DNA of 64,000 nt from DATKYQ01 sp964640665 (GCA_964640665.1 CAZXHT010000002.1:1-64000); one strand, 5' to 3'. Positions 50,089-59,530 are shown, numbered from the stretch's first letter. The notes: generated from the sequence alone by a model not told the origin. Program-made: numbers and translations.

Positions 50089-52545
50089 ATGACAGACTCG
50101 GCAATTCAGCAGAAGGTGAACATCGAAGATGAGATGCGGACATCGTATCTCGACTACGCCATGAGCGTGATAATCGGCCGGGCTCTTCCGGATGTCCGCG
50201 ACGGTCTCAAGCCGGTGCACCGACGCATCCTGTACGCGATGTACTCCGAGGGGCTGATACACAGCCACAAGTATTCCAAGTGTGCCGGAGTAGTCGGCGA
50301 AGTGTTGAAGAAATACCATCCGCACGGAGATGCCGCGGTCTACGACACGCTCGTGCGCCTGGCCCAGAGTTGGAACCTGCGCTACACGCTCGTGGACGGG
50401 CAGGGTAATTTCGGATCTATCGACGGCGATCCGCCCGCGGCCTACCGCTACACCGAGGCGCGACTGAAGAGGATCGCCGAGGAAATGCTGGCTGACATCG
50501 AGAGTGCAACGGTTAATTTCGTACCCAACTTCGACGGGTCGGCGCAGGAACCGACCATTCTGCCCTCGAGGATTCCAAACCTGTTGGTCAACGGCTCGAC
50601 CGGCATCGCGGTCGGCATGGCCACCAACATTCCCCCTCACAACCTGCGCGAGGTAATCGATGCCTGCATCCACCTCATTCGCCACCCGGAGGCCGGCGTC
50701 GAAGACCTGATGAAATATATACCCGGGCCGGATTTTCCTACGGGCGGAATTATCTACGGTGTCGGGGGCATCGAGCAGGCTTACAGGACGGGCAGGGGTA
50801 TCCTGGCCGTCAGAGCCAAAGCTGGCCAGGAGGTACATCCCAAGACCGGGCGCCTGAGCATCATCGTTGCCGAGATTCCATATCAGGTTAACAAGGCCAG
50901 GCTGATCGAGCGAATTGCCGACCTGGTGCGAAACAAGAAAATCAGCGGCATCGCCGACGTCAGGGACGAGAGCGACCGGGAAGGAATGCGCATAGTCATC
51001 GATCTGAAGCGTGACGCCGTCTACGAGGTCGTCCTCAACCAGTTGTTCAAGCACACACCGATGCAAAGTTCGTTCGGCACCATCCTGCTGGCAATAGTCG
51101 GCGGCCAGCCGCGGGTGATGAACCTGCGCGAGATGATCAAGCACTACAATTCCCATCGACGCGAGGTGATCCGCAGGCGCTGCACTTACGAGTTACAACA
51201 GGCAAAAGCCAGGGCACACATTCTCGAAGGCTTGCAAATCGCGCTCGATCATCTTGACGAAGTGATCAACCTGATCCGCTCGGCCAAGGATCCGGCCGAG
51301 GCAAAACAGGGCCTGATTAGCGGTTTCGAGCTAAGCGATAAACAGGCCCAGGCCATACTGGAGATGCGCCTCCAGCGCTTGACTGGTCTCGAGCGGGAGA
51401 AGATCGCCGCGGAGTTGGAAAAGATCAGGCAGGAAATCGCCCACTTGGATGCCATCCTGCAGGACGTTGAGAAACTGCTGCAGGTAGTAATCGACGAACT
51501 CGAGGAAGTGCGCGAACGATACAAGGACGAGCGCAGGACAGAGATATACAGAGAGACCAGGGAAATCACGTTAAAAGACCTGCTGGCGGACGAAGATCAC
51601 GTTGTTACCGTGAGCCACGCCGGGTACATAAAGCGCACCAAGCTCAACCAGTACAGGAGACAACGGCGCGGCGGCCGCGGCCGGAGCGGGATGCATACCA
51701 AGGAACAGGACTTCGTTGAAAATGTCTTCGTAGCCTCCACACACAGTAACATCCTGGTGATAACACAGAAGGGACAGGCCCTGGTCCTGAAAGTTCACAT
51801 GGTCCCCGAAGCCAACCCGGCGGCGCGTGGCGTGGCGCTGGTAAACCTGGCCCGTCTGCAGAAGGGCGAGCAGGTAGCGGCTATCATCCCGGTAAAGTCC
51901 TTTGACGAGAAGAAGGACGACTATCTCTGCCTGGCCAGCCGCAACGGCTACATCAAGAAAAGCCTCCTGGGCTTTTATTCCAACATCAACGTGGCTGGTA
52001 TACGCGCGATGCGGGTCGAGGAGCATGACGAGGTAATCGCCGCCTGCATCACGAACGGCGAGCAGGAAATCATGATCAGCACACGCAAGGGCATGGCGGT
52101 GCGTTTCGGTGAAAGGGACGCCCGGGCCATGGGAAGGGTCGCCCGTGGTGTGCGCGGCATCAAGCTGCGCCGGGAGGACGACAAGGTCGTGTCGATGGAA
52201 GTGGTTGATCCGGGGGCCACGATCCTGACCGTCTCCGAAAACGGTTACGGCAAAAGATCGGAGCTTGATGAGTATCGGCTGACAGCGCGCGGGGGCGTTG
52301 GCGTGAAAACTTGCCAGGTGACGGAAAAAACGGGTCCGGTAGTTGGGGTGATGCAGGTGTCGAGCGATGACGACCTGATGTTAATCACGGACGGTGGCAT
52401 GGTGATTCGCACCGAGATAAATGGAATCTCAGTGATGGGTAGAGCCACACAAGGAGTGCGCCTGATAGACCTGAAGGAAGGAGAGCGTGTCGTCGGCTTG
52501 GCACGGCTCGTAGAAAAAGAGAGAGTTGGGGAGAACGATAAATGA
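50089..52545 (+). CDS. gyrA: DNA gyrase subunit A
   Basis: An 818-residue subunit that cleaves and passes DNA. Catalytic Tyr121 is in AAYRYTEARL. The quinolone region reads KYHPHGDAAVYDTL, with Ala82 where E. coli has Ser83 and Asp86 kept. The GyrA box QRRGGRGRSG is present in the C-terminal DNA-wrapping domain, so the enzyme should supercoil. The Ala at the Ser83 position is associated with lower intrinsic fluoroquinolone susceptibility in other lineages. The stop overlaps the next start (ATGA). Confidence 0.95.
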   Translation: MTDSAIQQKVNIEDEMRTSYLDYAMSVIIGRALPDVRDGLKPVHRRILYAMYSEGLIHSHKYSKCAGVVGEVLKKYHPHGDAAVYDTLVRLAQSWNLRYTLVDGQGNFGSIDGDPPAAYRYTEARLKRIAEEMLADIESATVNFVPNFDGSAQEPTILPSRIPNLLVNGSTGIAVGMATNIPPHNLREVIDACIHLIRHPEAGVEDLMKYIPGPDFPTGGIIYGVGGIEQAYRTGRGILAVRAKAGQEVHPKTGRLSIIVAEIPYQVNKARLIERIADLVRNKKISGIADVRDESDREGMRIVIDLKRDAVYEVVLNQLFKHTPMQSSFGTILLAIVGGQPRVMNLREMIKHYNSHRREVIRRRCTYELQQAKARAHILEGLQIALDHLDEVINLIRSAKDPAEAKQGLISGFELSDKQAQAILEMRLQRLTGLEREKIAAELEKIRQEIAHLDAILQDVEKLLQVVIDELEEVRERYKDERRTEIYRETREITLKDLLADEDHVVTVSHAGYIKRTKLNQYRRQRRGGRGRSGMHTKEQDFVENVFVASTHSNILVITQKGQALVLKVHMVPEANPAARGVALVNLARLQKGEQVAAIIPVKSFDEKKDDYLCLASRNGYIKKSLLGFYSNINVAGIRAMRVEEHDEVIAACITNGEQEIMISTRKGMAVRFGERDARAMGRVARGVRGIKLRREDDKVVSMEVVDPGATILTVSENGYGKRSELDEYRLTARGGVGVKTCQVTEKTGPVVGVMQVSSDDDLMLITDGGMVIRTEINGISVMGRATQGVRLIDLKEGERVVGLARLVEKERVGENDK

Positions 52546-53582
52546 AGCGCGGGGCGATCACACTTTTGCTCACCTGTCTGATCCTCACGGGTTGTATGAA
52601 AGAGGACATCGAGGAAAATTTCGCCCGTGGGATGGAGATGCTCTATAACGGCAGCTACGAAGATGCCGAAAGCCATTTTCTCACACTGGCCAGGCGGATC
52701 GAGAGGGAAGAGAAAAAAGAAGACCGGATCTGGCAGGCCAAGTCGCTGTATAAGGCCGGTAGGATCGAACACCTCTACCTCGATCAGCCGCGACGGGCCG
52801 TGGCCCGTCTACGAGAAGCCGTAAAAATTTTCCCAGAAGCGAATTTTGCCTTCAAGGCCCAGAAAGAGATTGCCTTCATCTTCTACGACCGCCTAAGAGA
52901 CTACCGCACAGCGGCCCTGGAATTTGAAAGACTGGTCAACGCCTTTCCCGGGCGAGACGACATCTGGAAGTACCAGTACCGCATCGCGCAAAGCTACTTC
53001 ATGATCCGCGAGTTCGACCAGGCGCGAGCAGAGGTGCGGCTTCTGCTGGAAAAGCACAAGAAGGACCGTATAGCGACCGAGGCGATGTTGCTGGTCGCAA
53101 ATTCGTACTACGTGCAGGGCCGCTACCGTGAGGCGGCCGACTCGCACAAGGCGCTCCTGGATATAAGACCCGCTGAACAAATCGAAGCGCGCAGCCTATT
53201 CGAGATGGGAATGTGTTACCAGGAACTTGGTGACTATGCCCTTGCCCAAAAGAGCTACCTGGCTGCCTTGAAGAAACACCCGCGCCCGGATCTCGTAAAA
53301 ATCCAGCTTAATTCCCTGCAAAAGCAGATGCTTGAAGAAGAGGTAGAAAAAAAGGAAAAATCTCCTCTTTCGCACGGGGCGAAGAAAATCACGAATACAG
53401 CGAAAGTTCTGAAGGCAGCGCCCAAGGCGGAAAATACAGAAGAAAATCGAACCAGAGATGCATTGGATGATCGCGGAAAAATGGAGAAAAAACAAAGTCC
53501 ACCGCCCCCAAAAGACAAGCCTGGTATACCACCTGCATCAGAATCATCCGTTAAGAAAGTTGAAGAGAAAGAGAAACCCTGA
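52542..53582 (+). CDS. TPR-repeat lipoprotein (BamD-like)
   Basis: A 346-residue lipoprotein: signal MKRGAITLLLTCLILTGC with lipobox Cys18, then about six TPR-like helical pairs (GMEMLYNGSYEDAESHFL, then FARLVNAFPG-type and YREAADSHKALLDI). Residues 260-346 form a disordered Lys/Glu/Pro-rich tail. It resembles outer-membrane lipoproteins of the BamD/YbgF type. It is coupled to gyrA by a 4-bp overlap, which looks accidental in function but would tie expression together. Confidence 0.75.
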   Translation: MKRGAITLLLTCLILTGCMKEDIEENFARGMEMLYNGSYEDAESHFLTLARRIEREEKKEDRIWQAKSLYKAGRIEHLYLDQPRRAVARLREAVKIFPEANFAFKAQKEIAFIFYDRLRDYRTAALEFERLVNAFPGRDDIWKYQYRIAQSYFMIREFDQARAEVRLLLEKHKKDRIATEAMLLVANSYYVQGRYREAADSHKALLDIRPAEQIEARSLFEMGMCYQELGDYALAQKSYLAALKKHPRPDLVKIQLNSLQKQMLEEEVEKKEKSPLSHGAKKITNTAKVLKAAPKAENTEENRTRDALDDRGKMEKKQSPPPPKDKPGIPPASESSVKKVEEKEKP

Positions 53583-53655
53583 TGCCGGTATAAAAAATGT
53601 TGATCCAGTTGTTGGGTCGTGATAAATCCCCGCGCGATGCGCGCCGGAGGAAATT

Positions 53656-53907
53656 TTGGAAAAGTTCTCCGAGTCGCTCAGGAAGATATCGCCGTACATG
53701 AATATCGGGGGTATCTTCCTCGGCTGCATGGTAATCGGAGTTTTTGGGGGGCACTGGTTGGACGAGAAATGGGGAACGGCTCCATGGATGTTGCTTACAG
53801 GCGCATTTGTAGGAATGGCGTCTGGCTTCTACCACTTTTTCAAGACAGTGCTGCGCCTCGACGGGAAGCGGGACGGAAAGAAGAACGATGACGATGCGCA
53901 ACACTGA
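53656..53907 (+). CDS. AtpZ/AtpI-type F1Fo ATPase accessory protein
   Basis: An 83-residue protein with two membrane helices (about 15-35, MNIGGIFLGCMVIGVFGGHW, and 43-65) and a charged C-terminus. The GGHWLDEKWGT turn between helices is the signature of the ATPase gene 1 (AtpZ) family, linked to ATP synthase assembly and magnesium or calcium transport. Start is TTG 53656 behind a strong GGAGGAAA ribosome site. It overlaps the next gene by 20 bp and heads the Fo cluster. Confidence 0.8.
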   Translation: MEKFSESLRKISPYMNIGGIFLGCMVIGVFGGHWLDEKWGTAPWMLLTGAFVGMASGFYHFFKTVLRLDGKRDGKKNDDDAQH

Positions 53908-54319
53908 TACACCGACCGTTTTCGGGCCACGTACCCTGATTGCCATGCTGGGTCTCGTGGTCCTGGTTGCGGCGCTGTTTATCTTGGCCGGAGGATGGGG
54001 TGAATGGAGCCAGGCTGCCCTGGCCGGTTTGCTGGGAGCCGGTTTACTGGGCCTTTTGGGGCTCTGGGGTACACGGCGGGCCATGCTGGCCGACGAGCGG
54101 ATGTTCATGGTCTACGTGCTGGGCGGCCTGCTGGTGAGGCTAATCTGCTACGCAATATACGCAGGCGTCGTTTTAGGCAACCAGTGGCTTGACAAGAATG
54201 GGTTTGTCCTGGGATTGCTGGTAGGCGTTGCGCTGTTTATGTTAGTCGAGATTGCCGGAATAGATCGGGCCGCCAGGCGAAGAACACGGAAGACGGAAGG
54301 AGTGATGGGTCGTGGTTGA
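53888..54319 (+). CDS. atpI: AtpI-like membrane protein
   Basis: A 143-residue protein with four predicted membrane helices (about 15-35, 40-58, 72-92, 100-122) and the layout of ATP synthase subunit I, including a MLADERMFMVYVLGGLLVRL segment. AtpI-like proteins aid assembly of the c-ring. It overlaps genes on both sides (20 and 8 bp). Confidence 0.7.
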   Translation: MTMRNTDTPTVFGPRTLIAMLGLVVLVAALFILAGGWGEWSQAALAGLLGAGLLGLLGLWGTRRAMLADERMFMVYVLGGLLVRLICYAIYAGVVLGNQWLDKNGFVLGLLVGVALFMLVEIAGIDRAARRRTRKTEGVMGRG

Positions 54320-55157
54320 ACATGCGGCACAAGCGGCTACGAGCATTGGTGAGCAGGTCAAGGAAGTCATCCTGCACCATATCAACAATGGATGGGAATG
54401 GGGCCTGCCCTCGACTCAATGGGAGACGCCGGTTCAGCTGAACCCTGACCTGTGGCGCTTTTCTGCCCTGGGGATCGACGTCAACCTCTCCATAAGCAGG
54501 CATGTGCTGATGATGTTGATAGCCGCGGGGTTGCTGATCTTGATGGGAATCCTGGTCAGGCGCAAGCTGGCCCTGATACCCAAGGGATTCGTGTCGGTTG
54601 TCGAGTCATTTGTCTTGTTCATCAGGGACGAGTTGGCCGTCCCGACCATGGGCCAGCCCGCATCGAAGATCTACACCCCCTTCCTGTGCACGACATTCTT
54701 CTTCATCCTGACAATGAACCTGATGGGATTGCTGCCGTACTGTGCCACCCCGACGGGAAACATCAGCGTCACGGCGGGCTTGGCCACTATGGCTTTCTTG
54801 GCCATCCAGTTCGCGGGCATGCGCAAGATGGGCGTCTTCGGCTACTTCGGCCACCTGGTTCCGCACGGTGTGCCTTGGTGGCTCGCGCCGGTAATGATCG
54901 TGGTTGAGCTTATGGGAATCTTCGCCAAGCCCTTTGCCTTGTGCGTGCGACTCTTCGCCAACATGATAGCCGGGCACGTCGTGATCCTGAGCCTGATCGG
55001 TTTGATTTTCGTCATCGGCATCTACGTGTTCCCGGTCGTACTGTGTTTCGCACTGTTTATGTACATACTGGAGATATTCGTGGCCTTCCTGCAGGCCTAC
55101 ATTTTCACTATCTTGACGTCGTTATTCATTGGATTGTTCGTGGCAGGAGAACACTGA
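54312..55157 (+). CDS. atpB: ATP synthase Fo subunit a
   Basis: A 281-residue membrane protein carrying the essential arginine helix FALCVRLFANMIAGH, in the proton channel. Helix 5-6 residues such as FVAFLQAYIFTILTSLFI are present. Start is GTG 54312, overlapping atpI by 8 bp. It works with the c-ring (atpE) in ion transport across the inner membrane. Confidence 0.95.
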   Translation: MVEHAAQAATSIGEQVKEVILHHINNGWEWGLPSTQWETPVQLNPDLWRFSALGIDVNLSISRHVLMMLIAAGLLILMGILVRRKLALIPKGFVSVVESFVLFIRDELAVPTMGQPASKIYTPFLCTTFFFILTMNLMGLLPYCATPTGNISVTAGLATMAFLAIQFAGMRKMGVFGYFGHLVPHGVPWWLAPVMIVVELMGIFAKPFALCVRLFANMIAGHVVILSLIGLIFVIGIYVFPVVLCFALFMYILEIFVAFLQAYIFTILTSLFIGLFVAGEH

Positions 55158-55192
55158 ACGAGGAAGTCTACCTATCCTAAGGAGGCACGGGC

Positions 55193-55408
55193 ATGCTGGC
55201 ACATCTCGCGGCAGGAATCGGAGCAGGTCTGGCGGTTATCGGAGGCGGTTACGGCATCGGGCGCATTGCCGAAGGAGCAATGCACGGAACGGCCCGGCAA
55301 CCATCGGCATCGGGCGACATCAGGACATCGATGATCATCGCGGCCGCGCTGATCGAGGGCGTCACCCTTTTTGCCGAGGTTATTTGCATTCTAATGGCCC
55401 TCAAGTAA
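55193..55408 (+). CDS. atpE: ATP synthase Fo subunit c
   Basis: A 71-residue two-helix hairpin: helix 1 GIGAGLAVIGGGYGIG, loop ARQPSASGDIR, helix 2 with the ion-carrying Glu55 in AALIEGVTLFAEV. Glu62 is a second acidic residue on the same helix. A GGAGG ribosome site precedes ATG 55193. Multiple copies form the c-ring rotor. Proton use is more likely than sodium, but this is only inferred. Confidence 0.95.
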   Translation: MLAHLAAGIGAGLAVIGGGYGIGRIAEGAMHGTARQPSASGDIRTSMIIAAALIEGVTLFAEVICILMALK

Positions 55409-55432
55409 AAGACGCTCGGCGGAAGGTGCGAT

Positions 55433-56011
55433 ATGGCGCTTTTAAACATCGATCCCCTTGTCTTGATCAGGATCCTCGCCGGCACGGAGGTAGAGGGAGA
55501 GAAGTTCTCCCTGATGCAGATTCATCCAGGCACGATCATCTGGACTCTGATCATCTTCGCCGTGTTGTTGATCGTTTTAAGCAAGTTGCTCTGGAAGCCC
55601 ATTCTCAAGGCGGTCGGCGAACGCGAAACCAGGATCCGCGAGGCGCTCGAAAAGGCGGATCAGGCACAGGCGGATGCCCATAAGGCACTTGCCGGCCAGA
55701 AAGACATGGTCGAAAAGCAACGCAAGGAGGCTGCCGAGTTCATGACCCGGGCCAAGGATGACGCCCGGCGCTCGGGAGATGAAATCATCGATAAGGCCCG
55801 GCGGGAGGCGAGCGAGCAAACGGAGCGTGCAAGAAGACAGATTGAAGAAGAGAAAAACCGGGCAATCGAAGAGGTTCGAACCCATGCCGTCGACCTGGCG
55901 CTGCAGGCGGCCGGTCACCTGCTTGGCAAGAGCCTGGACGAAGCCAGCCAGCGCGGCATCGTCAAGGACTACATCGACAATCTGCCTACTCAGCTCAACA
56001 GGCGTAACTGA
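55433..56011 (+). CDS. atpF: ATP synthase Fo subunit b
   Basis: A 192-residue subunit with one membrane helix (about 33-53, GTIIWTLIIFAVLLIVLSKL) and a long Glu/Lys/Arg coiled-coil stator (EALEKADQAQADAHKAL, then EASEQTERARRQIEEEKNR). It links Fo to F1. The N-terminal 30 residues before the helix are longer than in most b subunits. No delta, alpha, gamma, beta or epsilon gene follows; instead an ldcA gene starts 50 bp later, so the F1 operon is elsewhere. Confidence 0.9.
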   Translation: MALLNIDPLVLIRILAGTEVEGEKFSLMQIHPGTIIWTLIIFAVLLIVLSKLLWKPILKAVGERETRIREALEKADQAQADAHKALAGQKDMVEKQRKEAAEFMTRAKDDARRSGDEIIDKARREASEQTERARRQIEEEKNRAIEEVRTHAVDLALQAAGHLLGKSLDEASQRGIVKDYIDNLPTQLNRRN

Positions 56012-56061
56012 CAACATCTTGACTTGCGGGCAGCGCTTAAAGCAAATATCATCTCGCCTGC

Positions 56062-56988
56062 ATGTACTCGGTTGCCATTAAAAAACCTCAAGCACTCCGG
56101 GCGGGAGATCGAATCCGCCTGGTAGCTCCGGCCAGCCCATTCGACCGGCGCAAGCTCGCTCGCGGTTGCCGGATCATCGAGCAAATGGGCTTCGTGCCCG
56201 TTATCGACAAGCAAGAGTTCTCGATGCGAGGCTTTCTGGCCGGCGACGACGAGGCGCGGGCGCGCAGGCTCCGGCGCGGACTGCTCGAAGACGACACCCG
56301 GGCGGTCTGGTGCATCCGCGGTGGATACGGCTCTGCGCGCTTGCTTGAGAGGCTCGATCTTGAGCGCATCAAGGCACGGCCGAAACTGCTGATCGGCTTC
56401 TCCGACGTAACCGCCCTGCTGTTGCCGCTTTCCGCCCCGGGGGGCTTCGTAACCATTCACGGGCCGGTGGTTACCCAACTGCCGGATTTGTCGCAAGGCT
56501 CACGCCGCTGGCTCAAAAAACTCATCAGCGGCAAACAGCCCGCGGGCCGCGTTCCCTTGGGCAGGTTGAAAACCCTGGTACGCGGCAGAACCAGGGGCTT
56601 TTTGCTGGGGGGCAACCTTTCCGTGCTGACCAGCTTGCTGGGAACTCCGCACCTGCCGCCGCTGGCCGGCGCCATACTCTACATCGAGGATGTCGCCGAA
56701 CTCGCCTATCGTCTGGATCGGATGCTTGTACAACTGAGACAATCGGGCGCCGTCAAGAATGTCTTCGGAGTGCTGCTGGGGTCTTTGAAAAACTGCAAGC
56801 CTGCGGGCCGCAAGTGCTATTCTGCCCGCAGCGTCCTGGAGCGGGCAGTGACCGAACTGGGGGTGCCGGCCGTATCGGGAGCCGCCTTCGGACACCAGCG
56901 GAGCAACATGGCGCTTCCCAACGGTTTGCTGGTCAGCCTGGACGCCGACCAGGGACGACTTGAACTGCTCGAACCGGCGGTGCGCTGA
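56062..56988 (+). CDS. ldcA: LD-carboxypeptidase (peptidase S66)
   Basis: A 308-residue cytoplasmic enzyme that removes the terminal D-Ala from murein tetrapeptides. Family blocks: LVAPASPFDRRKL, WCIRGGYGSARLL, GFSDVTALLL with the nucleophile Ser, YIEDV with Glu and FGHQRSN with His, the S66 Ser-Glu-His triad. It lies 5 bp before the serine hydrolase and starts the recycling group ldcA, hydrolase, mpl. Confidence 0.9.
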   Translation: MYSVAIKKPQALRAGDRIRLVAPASPFDRRKLARGCRIIEQMGFVPVIDKQEFSMRGFLAGDDEARARRLRRGLLEDDTRAVWCIRGGYGSARLLERLDLERIKARPKLLIGFSDVTALLLPLSAPGGFVTIHGPVVTQLPDLSQGSRRWLKKLISGKQPAGRVPLGRLKTLVRGRTRGFLLGGNLSVLTSLLGTPHLPPLAGAILYIEDVAELAYRLDRMLVQLRQSGAVKNVFGVLLGSLKNCKPAGRKCYSARSVLERAVTELGVPAVSGAAFGHQRSNMALPNGLLVSLDADQGRLELLEPAVR

Positions 56989-56993
56989 TCGAA

Positions 56994-58121
56994 ATGGCCG
57001 GAAGGAAAAGCCAGCCCAGGCTTTACACCCTGATGGACGAAGCCATCGAAGAGGGGGTTTTCCCCGGGGGGACGCTGCTGATACGTCGGGGTAAAGAGAC
57101 GCTGCACGAGTCGGCCCATGGATTGACATCGTTGGTGCCTAAAGGCCAACGGGTGGAGATTGATACGATCTATGACCTGGCATCGCTGACGAAAGTGCTG
57201 GTAGTGACACCGCTGATCGTCGATCTCGTAAAACGCGGCGTGATGAAGCTGGAAGATCCCGTCGCACGTTTAGTGCCGCTCTTCGACGGCGCGGGCCGGG
57301 AGAAAATTACGATCGAGCATCTTCTTGAACACACCAGTGGTCTGGCCGGCTGGCGTGCCTATTTCGAGGAACTGGCCGCCTGTGGGGGAGGGAGACTTGT
57401 GTGTGAGTTTGCCGGGAGGGATGCCGTCAGGTCGATGCTGGCGGCCGAGGACCTGATTTCGAAGCCAGGCCTGCAAGCGCTATACAGCGATCTGGGTTTC
57501 ATATTGCTCGACTGGGCCATTGAAAAGGCCACCGGCAAAACACTCGACCTGCTCTTCGAGCAAAGAGTCGCACGTAAACTGGGGCTCGACGATCTGTTCT
57601 TCGTCGACCTGAAGAACAAACGCAAGGCTCGCTTGGCCAGGAAGGGACGAAAAATTGCGGCAACCGAGCGGTGTCCGTGGCGGGGCCGGACACTGGTGGG
57701 CGAGGTTCACGACGATAACGCCTATGCCATGGGCGGCGTCAGTGGTCATGCGGGACTATTCGGCACAGCTCGAGATGTGGCCCGACTGGCCGGAGTCTGG
57801 CTGGCGGCCTACCGCGGCGAATCAACAATCTTCGATAGTCGGCTCGTTCGCCGGTTCTCGCGACGCACGAGCGTGCCTGACTCGACCCGCGCGCTGGGAT
57901 TCGACACGCCCTCTGAGAAAAATTCCCAGGCCGGCAGGCTTCTGGGACGCGAGGCCATCGGGCACACGGGTTTCACGGGCACGTCCCTTTGGATCGATCT
58001 GAGGCGTGAACTGATTATCGTTCTGCTGACCAACCGCGTGCACCCCAGTCGTGACAACGACGCTATCCGGCGATTCAGGCCGCGCTTGCACGACGCGGCG
58101 GTGGAGGAATGCGTTCGATGA
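56994..58121 (+). CDS. serine beta-lactamase-like hydrolase (class C/EstB group)
   Basis: A 375-residue penicillin-binding-like serine hydrolase. SxxK is S-L-T-K in DLASLTKVL, the tyrosine motif is YSDLGF and HTG is in IGHTGFTGTSLW. These are the three active-site boxes of the fold. No signal peptide is apparent, so it acts in the cytoplasm, unlike most beta-lactamases. An esterase or D,D-peptidase role in murein recycling fits its place between ldcA and mpl, whose start it overlaps by 4 bp. Confidence 0.8.
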   Translation: MAGRKSQPRLYTLMDEAIEEGVFPGGTLLIRRGKETLHESAHGLTSLVPKGQRVEIDTIYDLASLTKVLVVTPLIVDLVKRGVMKLEDPVARLVPLFDGAGREKITIEHLLEHTSGLAGWRAYFEELAACGGGRLVCEFAGRDAVRSMLAAEDLISKPGLQALYSDLGFILLDWAIEKATGKTLDLLFEQRVARKLGLDDLFFVDLKNKRKARLARKGRKIAATERCPWRGRTLVGEVHDDNAYAMGGVSGHAGLFGTARDVARLAGVWLAAYRGESTIFDSRLVRRFSRRTSVPDSTRALGFDTPSEKNSQAGRLLGREAIGHTGFTGTSLWIDLRRELIIVLLTNRVHPSRDNDAIRRFRPRLHDAAVEECVR

Positions 58122-59530
58122 AGGTACATCTGGTTGCAATCTGCGGAACAGGCATGGGGTCGCTGGCCGGGCTGATGCAAGCGGCGGGTTATCAGGTCAG
58201 CGGCTCCGACAAGGCGTTTTATCCCCCGATGTCCAGAAGCCTCAAGGCCTGGGGTATCCCGACGGTGCAGGGTTTTTCGGCAGAGCACATAGGGGCGGAT
58301 CTCGACCTGGTGATAGTCGGCAACGCCTGCCACGGCGACAACCCGGAAGCTCGGGCGGCACTGGACGAGGGTATCGAAGTCAAGAGCTTCCCCCAGGCCC
58401 TGAGCGAGCTTTTCATTAAAGGGCGGCGTTCCCTGGTGGTGGCCGGGACTCACGGCAAGACAACGACCTCCGCCTTGCTCTCTTTCTTGCTCAGCGAGGC
58501 AGGCCGGGACCCTTCTTTCCTGGTCGGCGGTATCGTCGAAAACTACGGTCGCAGCTTCGGGCTCGGAGGGGGAGAAGAGTTCATCGTCGAAGGAGACGAG
58601 TACGATTCGGCCTTTTTCGACAAGCGACCGAAGTTTTTCCACTACCGGCCCGAGATCGCCGTCCTGACGTCGGTGGAGTTCGATCATGCGGATATCTACG
58701 TGGATATGGATGCTTACCGGGCGGCCTTTCGGGGGTTCGTTCGACTGCTGCCGCGCACAGGCCTGCTCGTGGCCTGTGACGACGATCCGGAGGTGCGCGC
58801 CTTGATAACCGAGACGGAGTGCGAGGTGGTGTGCTACGGGCTTAGGGAAGGCAAGGGGTTCAGGGCGAGAGAGATTTCCACTACCAGCGGCGGAACAACA
58901 TTCACCCTCGAAATCGACGGCGCCGGAAAGACCAGGTTGAAGACTCCTCTGTGCGGTGAACACAACGTGGCCAACACTCTGGCGGTGTTGGCGGTAGCCG
59001 CGCGGCTGGGCCTGCCTCCCGTGCAAGCAGGCCAACTGCTGGCAGGATTCCGGGGTGTGGCTCGGCGCATGCAGGTCAGGGGCACGCGGGCCGGAGTGAC
59101 CGTGATCGACGATTTCGCTCACCATCCCACCGAGGTTGCTAAGACCGTGCGGGCGGCCCGTGAGCGATACCCCGCGGCGGATCTTGTGGCCGTCTTCGAG
59201 CCGCGTACCAATACCAGCCGCAGGACCTTTTTTCAGAAACGGTATCCCGATTCGTTCGACGGAGCGGACCGGGTAATCGTGGTTCCCCCGTACAACGTCG
59301 AACAAATAGCCGCGGATGAGCGCTTCGATTCGCAAGCGTTGGTGGAAGATTTGCGGCAGCGGGGATTTCGGGCCGATTGCCTGCCGGATGCCGCCGCTGT
59401 CGTCTGTGACCTGGCAACCAGCGCGCCCCCGGGGGCGGTGATCCTGGTCATGTCCAACGGCGCCTTTGACGACATCCACGAGCGACTGCTAGTCTCCCTT
59501 GGGGCTCGCGAGGAAGGATCGCATGGGTGA
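58118..59530 (+). CDS. mpl: UDP-N-acetylmuramate:L-alanyl-gamma-D-glutamyl-meso-diaminopimelate ligase
   Basis: A 470-residue Mur-ligase family protein: N-terminal Rossmann domain MKVHLVAICGTGMGSLAGLM, ATP loop GTHGKTTTSALL, central EGDEYDSAFFDKRPKF and the MPL-typical C-terminal domain. It attaches the recycled tripeptide to UDP-MurNAc. ATG 58118 is preferred because GGAGGA lies 9 bases before and it overlaps the hydrolase stop (ATGA). Its presence implies murein recycling and a meso-diaminopimelate wall. Confidence 0.95.
   Translation: MKVHLVAICGTGMGSLAGLMQAAGYQVSGSDKAFYPPMSRSLKAWGIPTVQGFSAEHIGADLDLVIVGNACHGDNPEARAALDEGIEVKSFPQALSELFIKGRRSLVVAGTHGKTTTSALLSFLLSEAGRDPSFLVGGIVENYGRSFGLGGGEEFIVEGDEYDSAFFDKRPKFFHYRPEIAVLTSVEFDHADIYVDMDAYRAAFRGFVRLLPRTGLLVACDDDPEVRALITETECEVVCYGLREGKGFRAREISTTSGGTTFTLEIDGAGKTRLKTPLCGEHNVANTLAVLAVAARLGLPPVQAGQLLAGFRGVARRMQVRGTRAGVTVIDDFAHHPTEVAKTVRAARERYPAADLVAVFEPRTNTSRRTFFQKRYPDSFDGADRVIVVPPYNVEQIAADERFDSQALVEDLRQRGFRADCLPDAAAVVCDLATSAPPGAVILVMSNGAFDDIHERLLVSLGAREEGSHG

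Noticed and set aside
57809..59479. A 556-codon minus-strand open frame antisense to mpl
   Set aside because: mpl has full Mur-ligase motifs in the same place. The antisense frame encodes no recognisable domain.
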